From an uncultured Peptococcaceae bacterium (GTDB lineage: Bacteria > Bacillota > Peptococcia > Peptococcales > Peptococcaceae): a stretch of 18,048 nt of DNA. Shown piece after piece: positions 1-6,696 of the stretch. The first letter of the stretch is position 1; each line of letters opens with the position of its first letter. The stretch lies in assembly GCA_937922955.1 (NCBI GenBank), contig CALAKO010000195.1:1-18048 (forward strand), in the 5' to 3' direction. The notes beneath the pieces were generated by a model. It did not search any database. It was not told the origin of the DNA and saw nothing but the letters and a program-made list of their open reading frames with translations. The position numbers were made by a program, and so were the translations under genes.

Positions 1-251
1 TCTTTCTTTTTATCTTTGTCTTTCTTCTTTTTCTTGTCTTTGTCTTCTACATCGTTAGCGACCACAGCATCTTTTTCATCGATGGCATTGTTGTCTGCAT
101 CGTCGATGAAATCTTCCATTTCGTCGTTGGCAGGCTCCTGTGCCAATGCTTCATCACGAATGATGGCGTTTTCGCTGCCTTCGATCAGGAAAACTTCTGG
201 CATTGGTTCGGAAGTAGAGACGTCGATGTTTTGTTCGTCCATTTGTTTCAT
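1..251 (-). CDS. Unidentified protein with acidic, lysine-rich N-terminus (partial, 3' end outside window)
   Basis: An open frame on the minus strand starts at ATG 251-249 and is still open at base 1, giving the first 83 residues. The ribosome binding site AAAAGGGG lies 9 bases before the ATG, and the gene starts 29 bases after the stop of pap, so the two are very likely one operon. The visible part has no signal peptide or membrane segment. It is rich in Asp and Glu (a stretch around residues 41-60 is mostly D/E/N), and from about residue 69 it becomes a run of alternating Asp and Lys (EDKDKKKKKDKDKK). Such a charged leader is low-complexity and identifies no family. Because it follows pap it may be the N-terminal extension of another polyphosphate enzyme such as a polyphosphate kinase, but that is inference only. 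Confidence 0.7.
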   Translation of the reverse strand, partial: MKQMDEQNIDVSTSEPMPEVFLIEGSENAIIRDEALAQEPANDEMEDFIDDADNNAIDEKDAVVANDVEDKDKKKKKDKDKKK

Positions 252-280
252 GTGAAATTACCCCTTTTCATTTTTAGCAG

Positions 281-1846
281 TTACTGCTGTTCCTTGTCTT
301 TGTTTTTTGGCTTTTCCTTTTGCGTCATGTTTCCTTCTGCTTCGATATCCTGCTCGGCTTCTTCCAACAATGCATTTGGCACGTCAACATTGATGCCTCT
401 TTTGGCAAAAGCGTCGCGTGCTGCTGCAATAAAATGTTCAAGCACGTGGATGCGCGCGTAGCGTTTATCCATGCTTGGCATAACAATCCAAGGTGCCACA
501 CTGGTAGATGTGCGCACAATCATATCGTTCATGGCTTCCACGTAATCGTCAAATTTATCGTGGTTGCGCCAGTCTTCATCAGTGATTTTATAATGCTTTT
601 CTGGTGTATTTTCACGGTCTTTGAATCGGGCCAACTGTTCATCTTTGTCGATGATCAGCAGGAATTTTAAAAGGATGTAGCCGTCCTCAACAAGGGTGGC
701 TTCCATTTCGTTGATTTCCGTGTAGGCGTCCTGCCAGCGCTGAGTGGAGGCAAAGCCTTCGATGCGTTCCACCATAACGCGGCCATACCAGCTGCGGTCA
801 AAGATGGTGAGATGCCCTGGCGTTGGAAAAGCGCGGTAAAAACGCCAGAGATAATGGTGATCCAATTCGTATTTTGTTGGTGCAGCCGTTGTTGCCACGC
901 TGTAGGTGCGTGGGTCCATCTGACGAGTCAGACGTTTGATGCAGCCGCCTTTACCAGAAGCATCGGTCCCTTCAAAGACAATGATGGCTGGAATTCGGTG
1001 AAGATAGAGCTGATACAACAGCGCGGCGGCTTCTTTTTGAAGCGGCCGTAGTTTGGCCCGATATTCTGCCTCGGGGATGCTTTTCTTTAAGTCCACATTA
1101 GCGAGTGGCTCATAGACCACAGGCGGCAGTGGTTCGGCACAAGTTTCTGGCGGTTTTTCGAGATGCCATTCCAGGCAGCGAATCAGAGTCGCCAGTATTT
1201 GCTTTGAAGCCATCTTTTTGTCGGACGCATCAATTACACGCCATGGACAAGAAAGCGTCGTTGTGCTGTTGAGAACACGCTCGAAATGGGCATTGAATTT
1301 TTTATAGTGTTTGAGCTGATAGCGGTCGAAATCTTCCAGAAGAAAATTACGGTTTTTGTCTTTGGCCAGTGCATCCAGCGCATTTTCCATCTGTTTTTCC
1401 GTTTGATCCAGGAAAAATTTGACCACCAGACAACCGTCGTTTGTGAGCAGCCGTTCTGTGAATGTGATGTCGCGCACCGAGCGCAAAAAGTCCAGATTGG
1501 AAATATCTGGGTGATGCAGCAGCTCGCGATAAAAACTATGGTCAAAAATGCCTACACGACCGTGGATTGGAAATTCTAAAAAGAACCGCCACAGCATTGG
1601 ATGTTTATTGTCTTCTTCTGTAGCATCATCAAATTGAGACAGATGATAGTAACGAGGGTCTAATTCGCGCACCAGATCGTTAAGGATCTGCCCTTTCCCG
1701 GTCACTTCCCATCCAGATAGGATGATCAGCAGACTGCGATCCGTGTCCTTTAATTCCCGTTGCAAAGCACCAAGTTGGCTGCCAAGTTCGGACGTCTTTA
1801 AGGCAAGCAGCGGATCGTCCTTTGAGAAAGACATTTTCTTTAACAT
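281..1846 (-). CDS. pap: Polyphosphate:AMP phosphotransferase (two fused PPK2 domains)
   Basis: This enzyme transfers phosphate from inorganic polyphosphate to AMP, giving ADP, in the cytoplasm. The 521-residue protein has two PPK2-type P-loop domains in tandem, as in class II PPK2 proteins. The C-terminal half carries the intact motifs: Walker A GTDASGKGG at 293-301 and Walker B IFDRSWYGR at 348-356. The N-terminal copy is degenerate (GWEVTGKGQ at 45-53, IFDHSFYRE at 100-108), as expected for the family, where the second domain is the active one. The last 25 residues are charged and lysine-rich. The ATG at 1846 has AAAGGAG about 10 bases upstream; a Met at residue 5 is an alternative start. 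An extended -10 box lies at 1895-1900. The next gene follows within 30 bases. Confidence 0.9.
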   Translation of the reverse strand: MLKKMSFSKDDPLLALKTSELGSQLGALQRELKDTDRSLLIILSGWEVTGKGQILNDLVRELDPRYYHLSQFDDATEEDNKHPMLWRFFLEFPIHGRVGIFDHSFYRELLHHPDISNLDFLRSVRDITFTERLLTNDGCLVVKFFLDQTEKQMENALDALAKDKNRNFLLEDFDRYQLKHYKKFNAHFERVLNSTTTLSCPWRVIDASDKKMASKQILATLIRCLEWHLEKPPETCAEPLPPVVYEPLANVDLKKSIPEAEYRAKLRPLQKEAAALLYQLYLHRIPAIIVFEGTDASGKGGCIKRLTRQMDPRTYSVATTAAPTKYELDHHYLWRFYRAFPTPGHLTIFDRSWYGRVMVERIEGFASTQRWQDAYTEINEMEATLVEDGYILLKFLLIIDKDEQLARFKDRENTPEKHYKITDEDWRNHDKFDDYVEAMNDMIVRTSTSVAPWIVMPSMDKRYARIHVLEHFIAAARDAFAKRGINVDVPNALLEEAEQDIEAEGNMTQKEKPKNKDKEQQ

Positions 1847-1894
1847 ATTTTATCATCTCCTTTACAGATGCTTAAAGAACCATGCTTTTGAATC

Positions 1895-1900
1895 ATTATA
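1895..1900 (-). promoter_or_regulatory. Probable -10 box of the pap promoter
   Basis: On the minus strand the sequence reads TGGTATAAT, a perfect -10 hexamer with a TG extension, about 50 bases before the pap ATG. No good -35 box is visible 16-19 bases upstream, which fits an extended -10 promoter. Confidence 0.6.
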
Positions 1901-2012
1901 CCATAGGAAATTGAGGAAAATCAGTGGAAATTTCAACAAAAATGAAAAGACTATGTAAAGTCTGATAAATAATGGGAAAGATATGGATAAAACAACTTTT
2001 TGTAGAATGGAC

Positions 2013-2044
2013 AATAAAAAAGACCTCCGTTATTGGAGATCTTT
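2013..2044 (-). terminator. Intrinsic terminator of brnQ
   Basis: Read on the minus strand, AAAGATCTCC pairs with GGAGGTCTTT around a 6-base loop (one wobble or mismatch), and a T-rich run follows. It lies 12 bases after the brnQ stop codon and separates brnQ from pap. Confidence 0.85.
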
Positions 2045-2055
2045 GATAGTTTAAT

Positions 2056-3405
2056 TTAGTCGTCCTTGCCTTCGTCGTAGATTTCGAAGACCACTTCTTC
2101 GGAATCCTGTTTGCGGCGAGGAATAAAGGAGAAGACCACGGCAAGTACGACAGATGGGATGAGCCATGCAAGGCCGAAGCTAGCCAGTGGCAGGGTAGCT
2201 TTGAAAGCCAGGAGGCTGTCAATCCAAGCAGCAGAGATGCCCAGGCTGCCAACGGCAGAGAGACCATCGATGAAACTGATCAAGAAAGCACCGATGAGAG
2301 CACCGATGTAGGCATTTTTGTTTGGTATGAAGCGGTCGAGGCAGTTGCAGATAACGAGCGCCATGAGTACAGGGTAAACCATGTTGAGGAATGGCACAGC
2401 CAGATTGATGATGGTGGTTACACCAAGTACGGAAATCAGCAATGCTGCGAGAACGGTGAGGGTAACAACGAGCTTGTAGGAAAGCTTGCCGTTGGACAAT
2501 TCATTGAAATATTCACCGGTGGTTACGCTGAGGCCGATAGCGGTTGTCAAACAAGCGAGGGTAACTGCTGCTGAGAGGCAGTAGGTACCAACGCTGCCAA
2601 GAAGTCCCTGAGTCATCTGAACGAGCAGAGTGGAACGGTCGATGTCGGCAGGGAAGACGTCGGTAGCGCCTGCGCCGCCATAGGTGAGACCGCAGTAAAC
2701 AAGACCAAGCAGAACGGCTGCAATGACACCGCAGCGAATACTCATGGAAAGCTGTTCTTCACGGTTGTTGTAGCCGCGGGCAACGATGTTGGACAAAGCT
2801 ACACCGGCAAACATCGAAGCAGCCAGTGCGTCCATGGTTTGATACCCTTCGGTGAAGCCACCGGCAAAGGTGTAAACTGGTTCAGCAGCGGCACCTGGTT
2901 CGCCAATTGGTGCAACGATGGCAGCAACAACGATGGCGAACAGTGTCAGCAGCAGGAATGGTGTGAGATATTTGCCGAGACGATCAACAACGCGGGAGCG
3001 GTTGATGGTTAACAGCCAAACGATGATAAAGAAAACGATCGAACTGGCCTGAATAGGGACGTTTGGTAACAGGGTATGAACCCCAACTTCATAAGTGGTC
3101 GCTGCTGTTCGTGGAATAGCGAACATTGGCCCGATAGAAAGTACAACGATGAGACCAAGAAAACGTCCAAATGGTCGTCCAGCATAGCGTGCTAAGGTCA
3201 TAATGGTACCACCACTGCGCAGAGTGGCATAAACAGTCATGAGTGGCAAACCAACCCCGGTAATGATAAAACCGATCAATACAGGAAACCATGTGTCACC
3301 GGCGTGTAAGCCGAGATATGGTGGAAAAATCAGGTTGCCGGCACCCAAGAACATTGAGAACAATGCAAAGCCGACGATAATCAGGTCTTTGACTTTTCGA
3401 TTCAT
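2056..3405 (-). CDS. brnQ: Branched-chain amino acid:cation symporter BrnQ
   Basis: A 449-residue integral membrane protein of the LIVCS family, which imports leucine, isoleucine and valine with sodium or protons. The N-terminus is typical: a short basic head, then a first membrane helix ending in MFLGAGNLIFPP (about residues 18-29), the hallmark motif of BrnQ proteins, followed by about eleven more hydrophobic segments. Length matches the family (about 430-450). The C-terminal tail after residue 430 is charged and acidic. The start ATG at 3405 has AAGGGGG upstream. It is a single-gene unit with its own promoter (3462-3490) and terminator (2013-2044), divergent from the ndpA-like gene. I found no T-box or leucine-type leader in the 195-base upstream region, so control probably acts at the promoter. 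Confidence 0.93.
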   Translation of the reverse strand: MNRKVKDLIIVGFALFSMFLGAGNLIFPPYLGLHAGDTWFPVLIGFIITGVGLPLMTVYATLRSGGTIMTLARYAGRPFGRFLGLIVVLSIGPMFAIPRTAATTYEVGVHTLLPNVPIQASSIVFFIIVWLLTINRSRVVDRLGKYLTPFLLLTLFAIVVAAIVAPIGEPGAAAEPVYTFAGGFTEGYQTMDALAASMFAGVALSNIVARGYNNREEQLSMSIRCGVIAAVLLGLVYCGLTYGGAGATDVFPADIDRSTLLVQMTQGLLGSVGTYCLSAAVTLACLTTAIGLSVTTGEYFNELSNGKLSYKLVVTLTVLAALLISVLGVTTIINLAVPFLNMVYPVLMALVICNCLDRFIPNKNAYIGALIGAFLISFIDGLSAVGSLGISAAWIDSLLAFKATLPLASFGLAWLIPSVVLAVVFSFIPRRKQDSEEVVFEIYDEGKDD

Positions 3406-3434
3406 TTTCGTATTTCCCCCTTTAGGTATGTTTC

Positions 3435-3452
3435 ATACGTACAATAACGTAT
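3435..3452. promoter_or_regulatory. Inverted repeat at the brnQ transcription start (possible operator)
   Basis: ATACGT (3435-3440) and ACGTAT (3447-3452) form a perfect 6-base inverted repeat with a 6-base spacer, placed just downstream of the predicted brnQ -10 box. The position suits a repressor site. The binding protein is unknown. Confidence 0.35.
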
Positions 3453-3461
3453 ATAAACCAT

Positions 3462-3490
3462 ATTTTAAGGTGAATGGTCGAAATGTGCAA
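3462..3490 (-). promoter_or_regulatory. brnQ promoter (-35 TTGCAC, -10 TAAAAT)
   Basis: On the minus strand TTGCAC (3490-3485) and TAAAAT (3467-3462) are separated by exactly 17 bases, about 57 bases upstream of the brnQ ATG. The -10 matches consensus at 5 of 6 positions; the -35 is weaker. Confidence 0.6.
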
Positions 3491-3534
3491 CCTAAATCCT
3501 AAGTATTATGCATAATTGATTGTAATAGAAAGGC

Positions 3535-3563
3535 TTGCAACACTAAGATCCCTCAGGTATACT
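3535..3563 (+). promoter_or_regulatory. Promoter of the nucleoid-associated protein gene
   Basis: TTGCAA (3535-3540) and TATACT (3558-3563) are spaced by 17 bases, 37 bases before the ATG at 3601. The -10 box lies inside an inverted repeat, CTCAG then GTATA then CTGAG (3552-3566), which could be an operator. Confidence 0.7.
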
Positions 3564-3600
3564 GAGAAAATCTGAATGCGATTTAGAAAGAAGGAGTTTC

Positions 3601-4608
3601 ATGATACAAATTCAGGAAGCCATTTTGCATGTTTTTGACGCGATTGGTGTTCAGGAGATTCTATCGGAACGTGCGTTGAATCCGCATAATGCATTGATGA
3701 TTGACTATATCAGCCACCATGTTGAGCGTGGTTTAGAAGATCCAGCGGCCAGCCATGCACAGTTTATGGAGAACAGCCCTGTGCCGCGCCGCACACGGGA
3801 ATTTGCCCAGGGTGGTGAGTCACTGGTGGATTATTCCAAATGGCTGGCGGGCTTGTTTTTTGGCGAACTGCGGGAAATGGCCGTGGAGGACAATTACCAC
3901 CTTATTATCGCGCGGTTTGTGACGGAGCTGGGGGTGCCGTATTTGGCGATTCTGGCGCTGGCCGACAAGCTTGCCTACACGCACCAGGTGGATGCGGACG
4001 ATGAAGGAAAACTGGCTGCATCGATTGCGGTGCATCATTCCATCATGCCGCAGCCAACGCAGCGCGTGAAGGGTTATGCGTTCATCAATCTCGAGGACTT
4101 TGGCATTCGTCTCTGTGACATCAAACTAAAGCATGAGAAGGAAACCGTGCGTATTTTCGAAGAGGTGGTGCTTGGCTGCATCACCGAACCGTCGAGTCGT
4201 GACAGCTATCGTCACATTCGCCAAATGACATTGGCCGTTGCTGACGATTATTCACAGGACCCTGTGGAAGCGCTGGCGCGTGCCAAGCATTTTTTGGCGG
4301 ATAACGCTCGTGAAAGCGACATCGTTGAAACGCGCACGCTGGCTGAAAAAACGTTCCCAGATTCCATCCAGATGCAGAGTGCTTTCATGGGTGAGGTGAA
4401 CTACGCCAACTTGCCAGAAAATCTGGTGCTTGAACGCGGCTTTGCGCAGAAGCAGACCGAGACCTACAAGCTGGTTGCCGACGGCGAAATCACACTGACC
4501 ATTCCAGCCGAGTGGTACGACGACCCAGAGCGTGTGGAGATTCGCATGGAGCAGGATGGTACCACCACCATCAGCATTCGTGGCATTGAACACTTGACGA
4601 GCAAATAA
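3601..4608 (+). CDS. Nucleoid-associated protein, NdpA/YejK-like family
   Basis: A 335-residue soluble protein that resembles the NdpA (37-kDa nucleoid-associated protein) family as found in Bacillota. Family features seen are the opening with an amphipathic MIQIQEAILHVFD helix, the early motif with LNPHNALMIDYISHHVERGLEDPAA (in pieces around residues 26-50), a central FINLEDFGIRL-type strand, and a final part rich in beta strands after residue 290. Members associate with the bacterial chromosome; the molecular role is not well defined. The ATG has AAGGAG 6 bases upstream (AGAAGGAGTTTC). The gene is monocistronic: own promoter, and a bidirectional terminator after the stop. I am fairly sure of the family and much less of the function. 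Confidence 0.8.
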   Translation: MIQIQEAILHVFDAIGVQEILSERALNPHNALMIDYISHHVERGLEDPAASHAQFMENSPVPRRTREFAQGGESLVDYSKWLAGLFFGELREMAVEDNYHLIIARFVTELGVPYLAILALADKLAYTHQVDADDEGKLAASIAVHHSIMPQPTQRVKGYAFINLEDFGIRLCDIKLKHEKETVRIFEEVVLGCITEPSSRDSYRHIRQMTLAVADDYSQDPVEALARAKHFLADNARESDIVETRTLAEKTFPDSIQMQSAFMGEVNYANLPENLVLERGFAQKQTETYKLVADGEITLTIPAEWYDDPERVEIRMEQDGTTTISIRGIEHLTSK

Positions 4609-4613
4609 AATTA

Positions 4614-4669
4614 AAAAATAAGAGCACTTGCATTTGTCTCAAACGATGAATGCAAGTGCTCTTATTTTT
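4614..4669. terminator. Bidirectional intrinsic terminator between convergent genes
   Basis: A perfect 21-base inverted repeat (4614-4634 and 4649-4669) encloses a 14-base loop. The stem core is AAGAGCACTTGCATT and both ends are A/T runs, so it serves the nucleoid-protein gene on plus and the XRE gene on minus. Confidence 0.92.
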
Positions 4670-4671
4670 GT

Positions 4672-5268
4672 TTAGAAGAGGCCGAGCCAATCGAACAGCG
4701 CCATGCTGCCGTAGGTGATGGCGCCGCCGATAAGGGCAGCTGCGATGACCATGGCGATGGTTCGTGGCCAACGGTGTTTTGGGCGCTGGGTGCGGATGAT
4801 GGCAAGGTCGTCTAAGCTGGCGCCTTGATCAAAGGCGAGTATTTCTTTGTACGTTTGGATGTCGTACATTTTTTTATAGAGTTCCACACGTCCGCAGTAA
4901 TAAGAACAGATGCCGAGGATAAGAGCCCAGATGATGATTCCCCAGGTATCCGCGAGAACGAAAAGTGGTACCGCCGTGAGCACGGTCGCAGCCATGCCGA
5001 TGGTAAAAAGCATCGAGTCGCGTTGAAAACCTACGCGTTCTTGTTCAACAATTTCATGTTTCATTTCTTCTACATCTCCTTTAATAAGTTCGTCCAGAGA
5101 TACAGAAAAGACGTCACCCAGCAACAACAGAGTGTGAATGTCGGGATAGGTTTTGTTGTTTTCCCAGTTCGAAATGGATTGCCGCGATACAAAGATGCGT
5201 TCTGCCAATTCGTCTTGAGAGATGCCAAGTTCCTTACGATATTGTTTGATCTGTGTTCCAAGTTCCAT
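4672..5268 (-). CDS. Membrane-anchored XRE-family transcriptional regulator
   Basis: A 198-residue protein. Residues 1-60 form a Cro/CI-type helix-turn-helix: LGTQIKQYRKELGISQDELA, then ERIFVSRQSISNWENNKTYPD, the classic SQ..LA...VSRQ.IS.WE pattern. After a short charged linker come two hydrophobic segments (about 87-105 and 107-125) and a third near the C-terminus (about 171-192), so the DNA-binding head is tied to the membrane. Such proteins are common in Bacillota and often sense membrane state or a partner protein; its target is unknown. An upstream ATG at 5331 exists, but the ATG at 5268 has AAAGGAGG 8 bases before it and begins exactly at the HTH domain, so I choose it. It is transcribed in the same direction as the isochorismatase gene, 145 bases downstream of that gene's stop. 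Confidence 0.85.
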   Translation of the reverse strand: MELGTQIKQYRKELGISQDELAERIFVSRQSISNWENNKTYPDIHTLLLLGDVFSVSLDELIKGDVEEMKHEIVEQERVGFQRDSMLFTIGMAATVLTAVPLFVLADTWGIIIWALILGICSYYCGRVELYKKMYDIQTYKEILAFDQGASLDDLAIIRTQRPKHRWPRTIAMVIAAALIGGAITYGSMALFDWLGLF

Positions 5269-5357
5269 GTTTTCTGAACCTCCTTTGTTTGTGAACTCAT
5301 TGTTGCAGAAAATGTAAAAACGCGCCATCAAAAGGGCTGGACAAACGGTGTTTTGGC

Positions 5358-5428
5358 CTCGTCAAAGTGCTTTGACAGGCGATGAAACGCGGTCAGGGAG
5401 CGGCTTCTGGCAATCAGCCTTTGACGAG
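5358..5428. repeat. Nested inverted repeats between the hydrolase gene and the XRE gene
   Basis: GTCAAAG and CTTTGAC form a 16-base near-perfect palindrome at 5361-5376. In addition CTCGTCAAAG (5358-5367) is the perfect inverse of CTTTGACGAG (5419-5428), which lies in the last codons of the hydrolase gene. The two pairings share the arm at 5361-5367 and therefore exclude each other in RNA. No T-run follows, so this is not a simple terminator. Confidence 0.5.
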
Positions 5429-6058
5429 CGCGGAAATAATGTCCTGGCTGCTTGTGATCGTGACGCCGATGTTTTTTAGTTCATCGATTCCCTGCTGGTA
5501 GAGACCAGACATGGCATCCTGCGCCAAAACGAGTCGAAAATCGCGTTCGCTGGCTTCGTACATTGAGGTGCGCGGGCAATTTGGAAAATTACAGCCGGCA
5601 AAAATCAGCGTGTCGATGCCCAGCGCACGCAGAGAATCTTCAAGCGAGGTTTGATAAAAAGCGCCCCAGCGTGGTTTATAAAGAACGTAGTCGTGGTTGC
5701 CGATGCGCTGTACCTGGCCAGTCAGCAGATGATCCCAGTTGAGAGGCGGAGCATCGGTGGGTTTCAGCACATCGGGAAAATCCGCGCCGCGGCTAAAAGG
5801 GGTGAGCAATGACGTTCCGGCTTCCACTGCGCTGCGACGGCAGAGATCGACGTTGCTGCCATCGGGCAAATAGGCGCGGACAATGTGGAAAATCGGCTGA
5901 CCAGCCTCGCGCATACGCTGGCAAAGCGCTGTCAAGGAAGGCAGCACATCCATGCTTCCGGGAATTTCCATGGCAGCGCCAGGCAGCACGCAGTCGTTTT
6001 GGAAATTGATGATGACGAGCGCGCTCTGCGCATAGTGCGGGGAGAGATAATCGCTCAT
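5414..6058 (-). CDS. Isochorismatase-fold cysteine hydrolase (atypical active site)
   Basis: A 214-residue protein of the isochorismatase/nicotinamidase-like hydrolase superfamily. The family uses an Asp-Lys-Cys triad. Here Lys128 (YKPRWGAF) and Cys161 (FAGCNFPNCPRTSMYEA) are in place, but the Asp expected in the first strand (usual pattern IVD.QND) is Asn18 in VIINFQND. The rest of the fold is well kept, so it is either a subgroup with altered chemistry or has lost activity; the substrate cannot be told. The ATG at 6058 overlaps the nitroreductase stop as ATGA, which supports this start and coupled translation; a GTG at 6067 is the alternative. It is the second gene of a two-gene operon with the nitroreductase. 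Confidence 0.85.
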   Translation of the reverse strand: MSDYLSPHYAQSALVIINFQNDCVLPGAAMEIPGSMDVLPSLTALCQRMREAGQPIFHIVRAYLPDGSNVDLCRRSAVEAGTSLLTPFSRGADFPDVLKPTDAPPLNWDHLLTGQVQRIGNHDYVLYKPRWGAFYQTSLEDSLRALGIDTLIFAGCNFPNCPRTSMYEASERDFRLVLAQDAMSGLYQQGIDELKNIGVTITSSQDIISALVKG

Positions 6059-6552
6059 GCCTGCCACCAGTGGATGCGGCTTTCGTCAAAGCGATCCTGC
6101 TGTTGTTTTTCTTCGGCAGGATGTCCAAGCGGGAAGAGGGCGAAGGCGCGCAGGTTGTCTGGAATGTCGAGAATTTTTTCTACAGCCTGCATGCGATCTT
6201 CCAGAGGCGCAATGCCGATCCAGGTGCCGCCCAGTCCGAGACTGTCGGTGGCAAGCCAGATGTTTTCCATGCAGATGGACAGATCGATTTCGGCGAATTG
6301 CGGCACGCGGCAGTCTTTGCGATAGCAGGAGACAATGGCGGCCGCGGCGTTTTCCGTGAATGCGCCGTATGGCGAAGCGCCAGCCAGGGCTTTCAATGTG
6401 GCTTTGTCAGTGACCACGTAAAATTCCCATGGCTGTTGATTGGTGGCCGACGGTGCCTGCATGCCGGCACGGAGAATTTTTAACAGGTCCTCACGAGAAA
6501 TCGGTTCGTTGGTGAATGATCGAATACTGGTACGATGAAATAATGCGTTCAT
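6055..6552 (-). CDS. Nitroreductase-family flavoprotein
   Basis: A 165-residue FMN-dependent oxidoreductase of the nitroreductase family. Typical elements are HRTSIRSF at about residues 6-13 (phosphate of FMN), APSATNQQPWEF at about 33-44, LGLGGTWIGIAPLED around 104-118 and FALFPLGHPAEE near 137-148. The members of this small anaerobe-type subgroup reduce nitro compounds, quinones or unknown physiological substrates with NAD(P)H. The ATG at 6552 has AAAGGAG 9 bases upstream and starts the conserved domain directly; the longer frame to 6606 would run through the promoter. Its promoter at 6577-6606 is divergent from that of the SPFH operon. It overlaps the following hydrolase gene by ATGA. Confidence 0.9.
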   Translation of the reverse strand: MNALFHRTSIRSFTNEPISREDLLKILRAGMQAPSATNQQPWEFYVVTDKATLKALAGASPYGAFTENAAAAIVSCYRKDCRVPQFAEIDLSICMENIWLATDSLGLGGTWIGIAPLEDRMQAVEKILDIPDNLRAFALFPLGHPAEEKQQQDRFDESRIHWWQA

Positions 6553-6576
6553 AATGATCGCTCCTTTCTTTCCATA

Positions 6577-6606
6577 AGTATACCGAGCTTTTCCACAACT
6601 GTGCAA
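6577..6606 (-). promoter_or_regulatory. Promoter of the nitroreductase-hydrolase operon
   Basis: On the minus strand TTGCAC (6606-6601) and TATACT (6582-6577) are spaced by 18 bases, 24 bases before the nitroreductase ATG. It is back to back with the SPFH promoter, leaving 10 bases between the two -35 boxes. Confidence 0.65.
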
Positions 6607-6616
6607 ATGTTTTCGC

Positions 6617-6645
6617 TTGCCGATCCGGAAAAGTGATGGTATAAT
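6617..6645 (+). promoter_or_regulatory. Promoter of the SPFH-DUF1648-RHH-YbjQ operon
   Basis: TTGCCG (6617-6622) and a perfect TATAAT (6640-6645) with TGG in front (extended -10) are spaced by 17 bases. The predicted start of transcription is near 6652, inside the adjacent palindrome. Confidence 0.8.
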
Positions 6646-6646
6646 A

Positions 6647-6667
6647 GTGATATCAAAATGATATCAC
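6647..6667. promoter_or_regulatory. 21-bp operator-like palindrome at the transcription start
   Basis: GTGATATCA (6647-6655), spacer AAA, TGATATCAC (6659-6667) is a perfect 9-base inverted repeat. Each half contains TGATATCA, itself an 8-base palindrome, so the site also reads as two copies of one box whose centres are 11 bases apart, about one helix turn. It begins one base after the -10 box and covers the expected start of transcription, the usual place for a repressor site. A 56-residue Arc-like RHH protein encoded in the same operon is the obvious candidate to bind it. That link is inferred. Confidence 0.75.
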
Positions 6668-6696
6668 GTTGAAACAAAAGAAAGGAATGAAGAAAA

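Noticed and set aside
3406..3600. Possible T-box or amino-acid riboswitch before brnQ
   Set aside because: No T-box sequence, specifier stem or terminator/antiterminator pair could be found; the leader after the predicted promoter is only about 50 bases.
4825..5277. Plus-strand frame of 150 codons across the XRE gene
   Set aside because: It mirrors the XRE regulator, whose HTH domain and ribosome binding site are clear.
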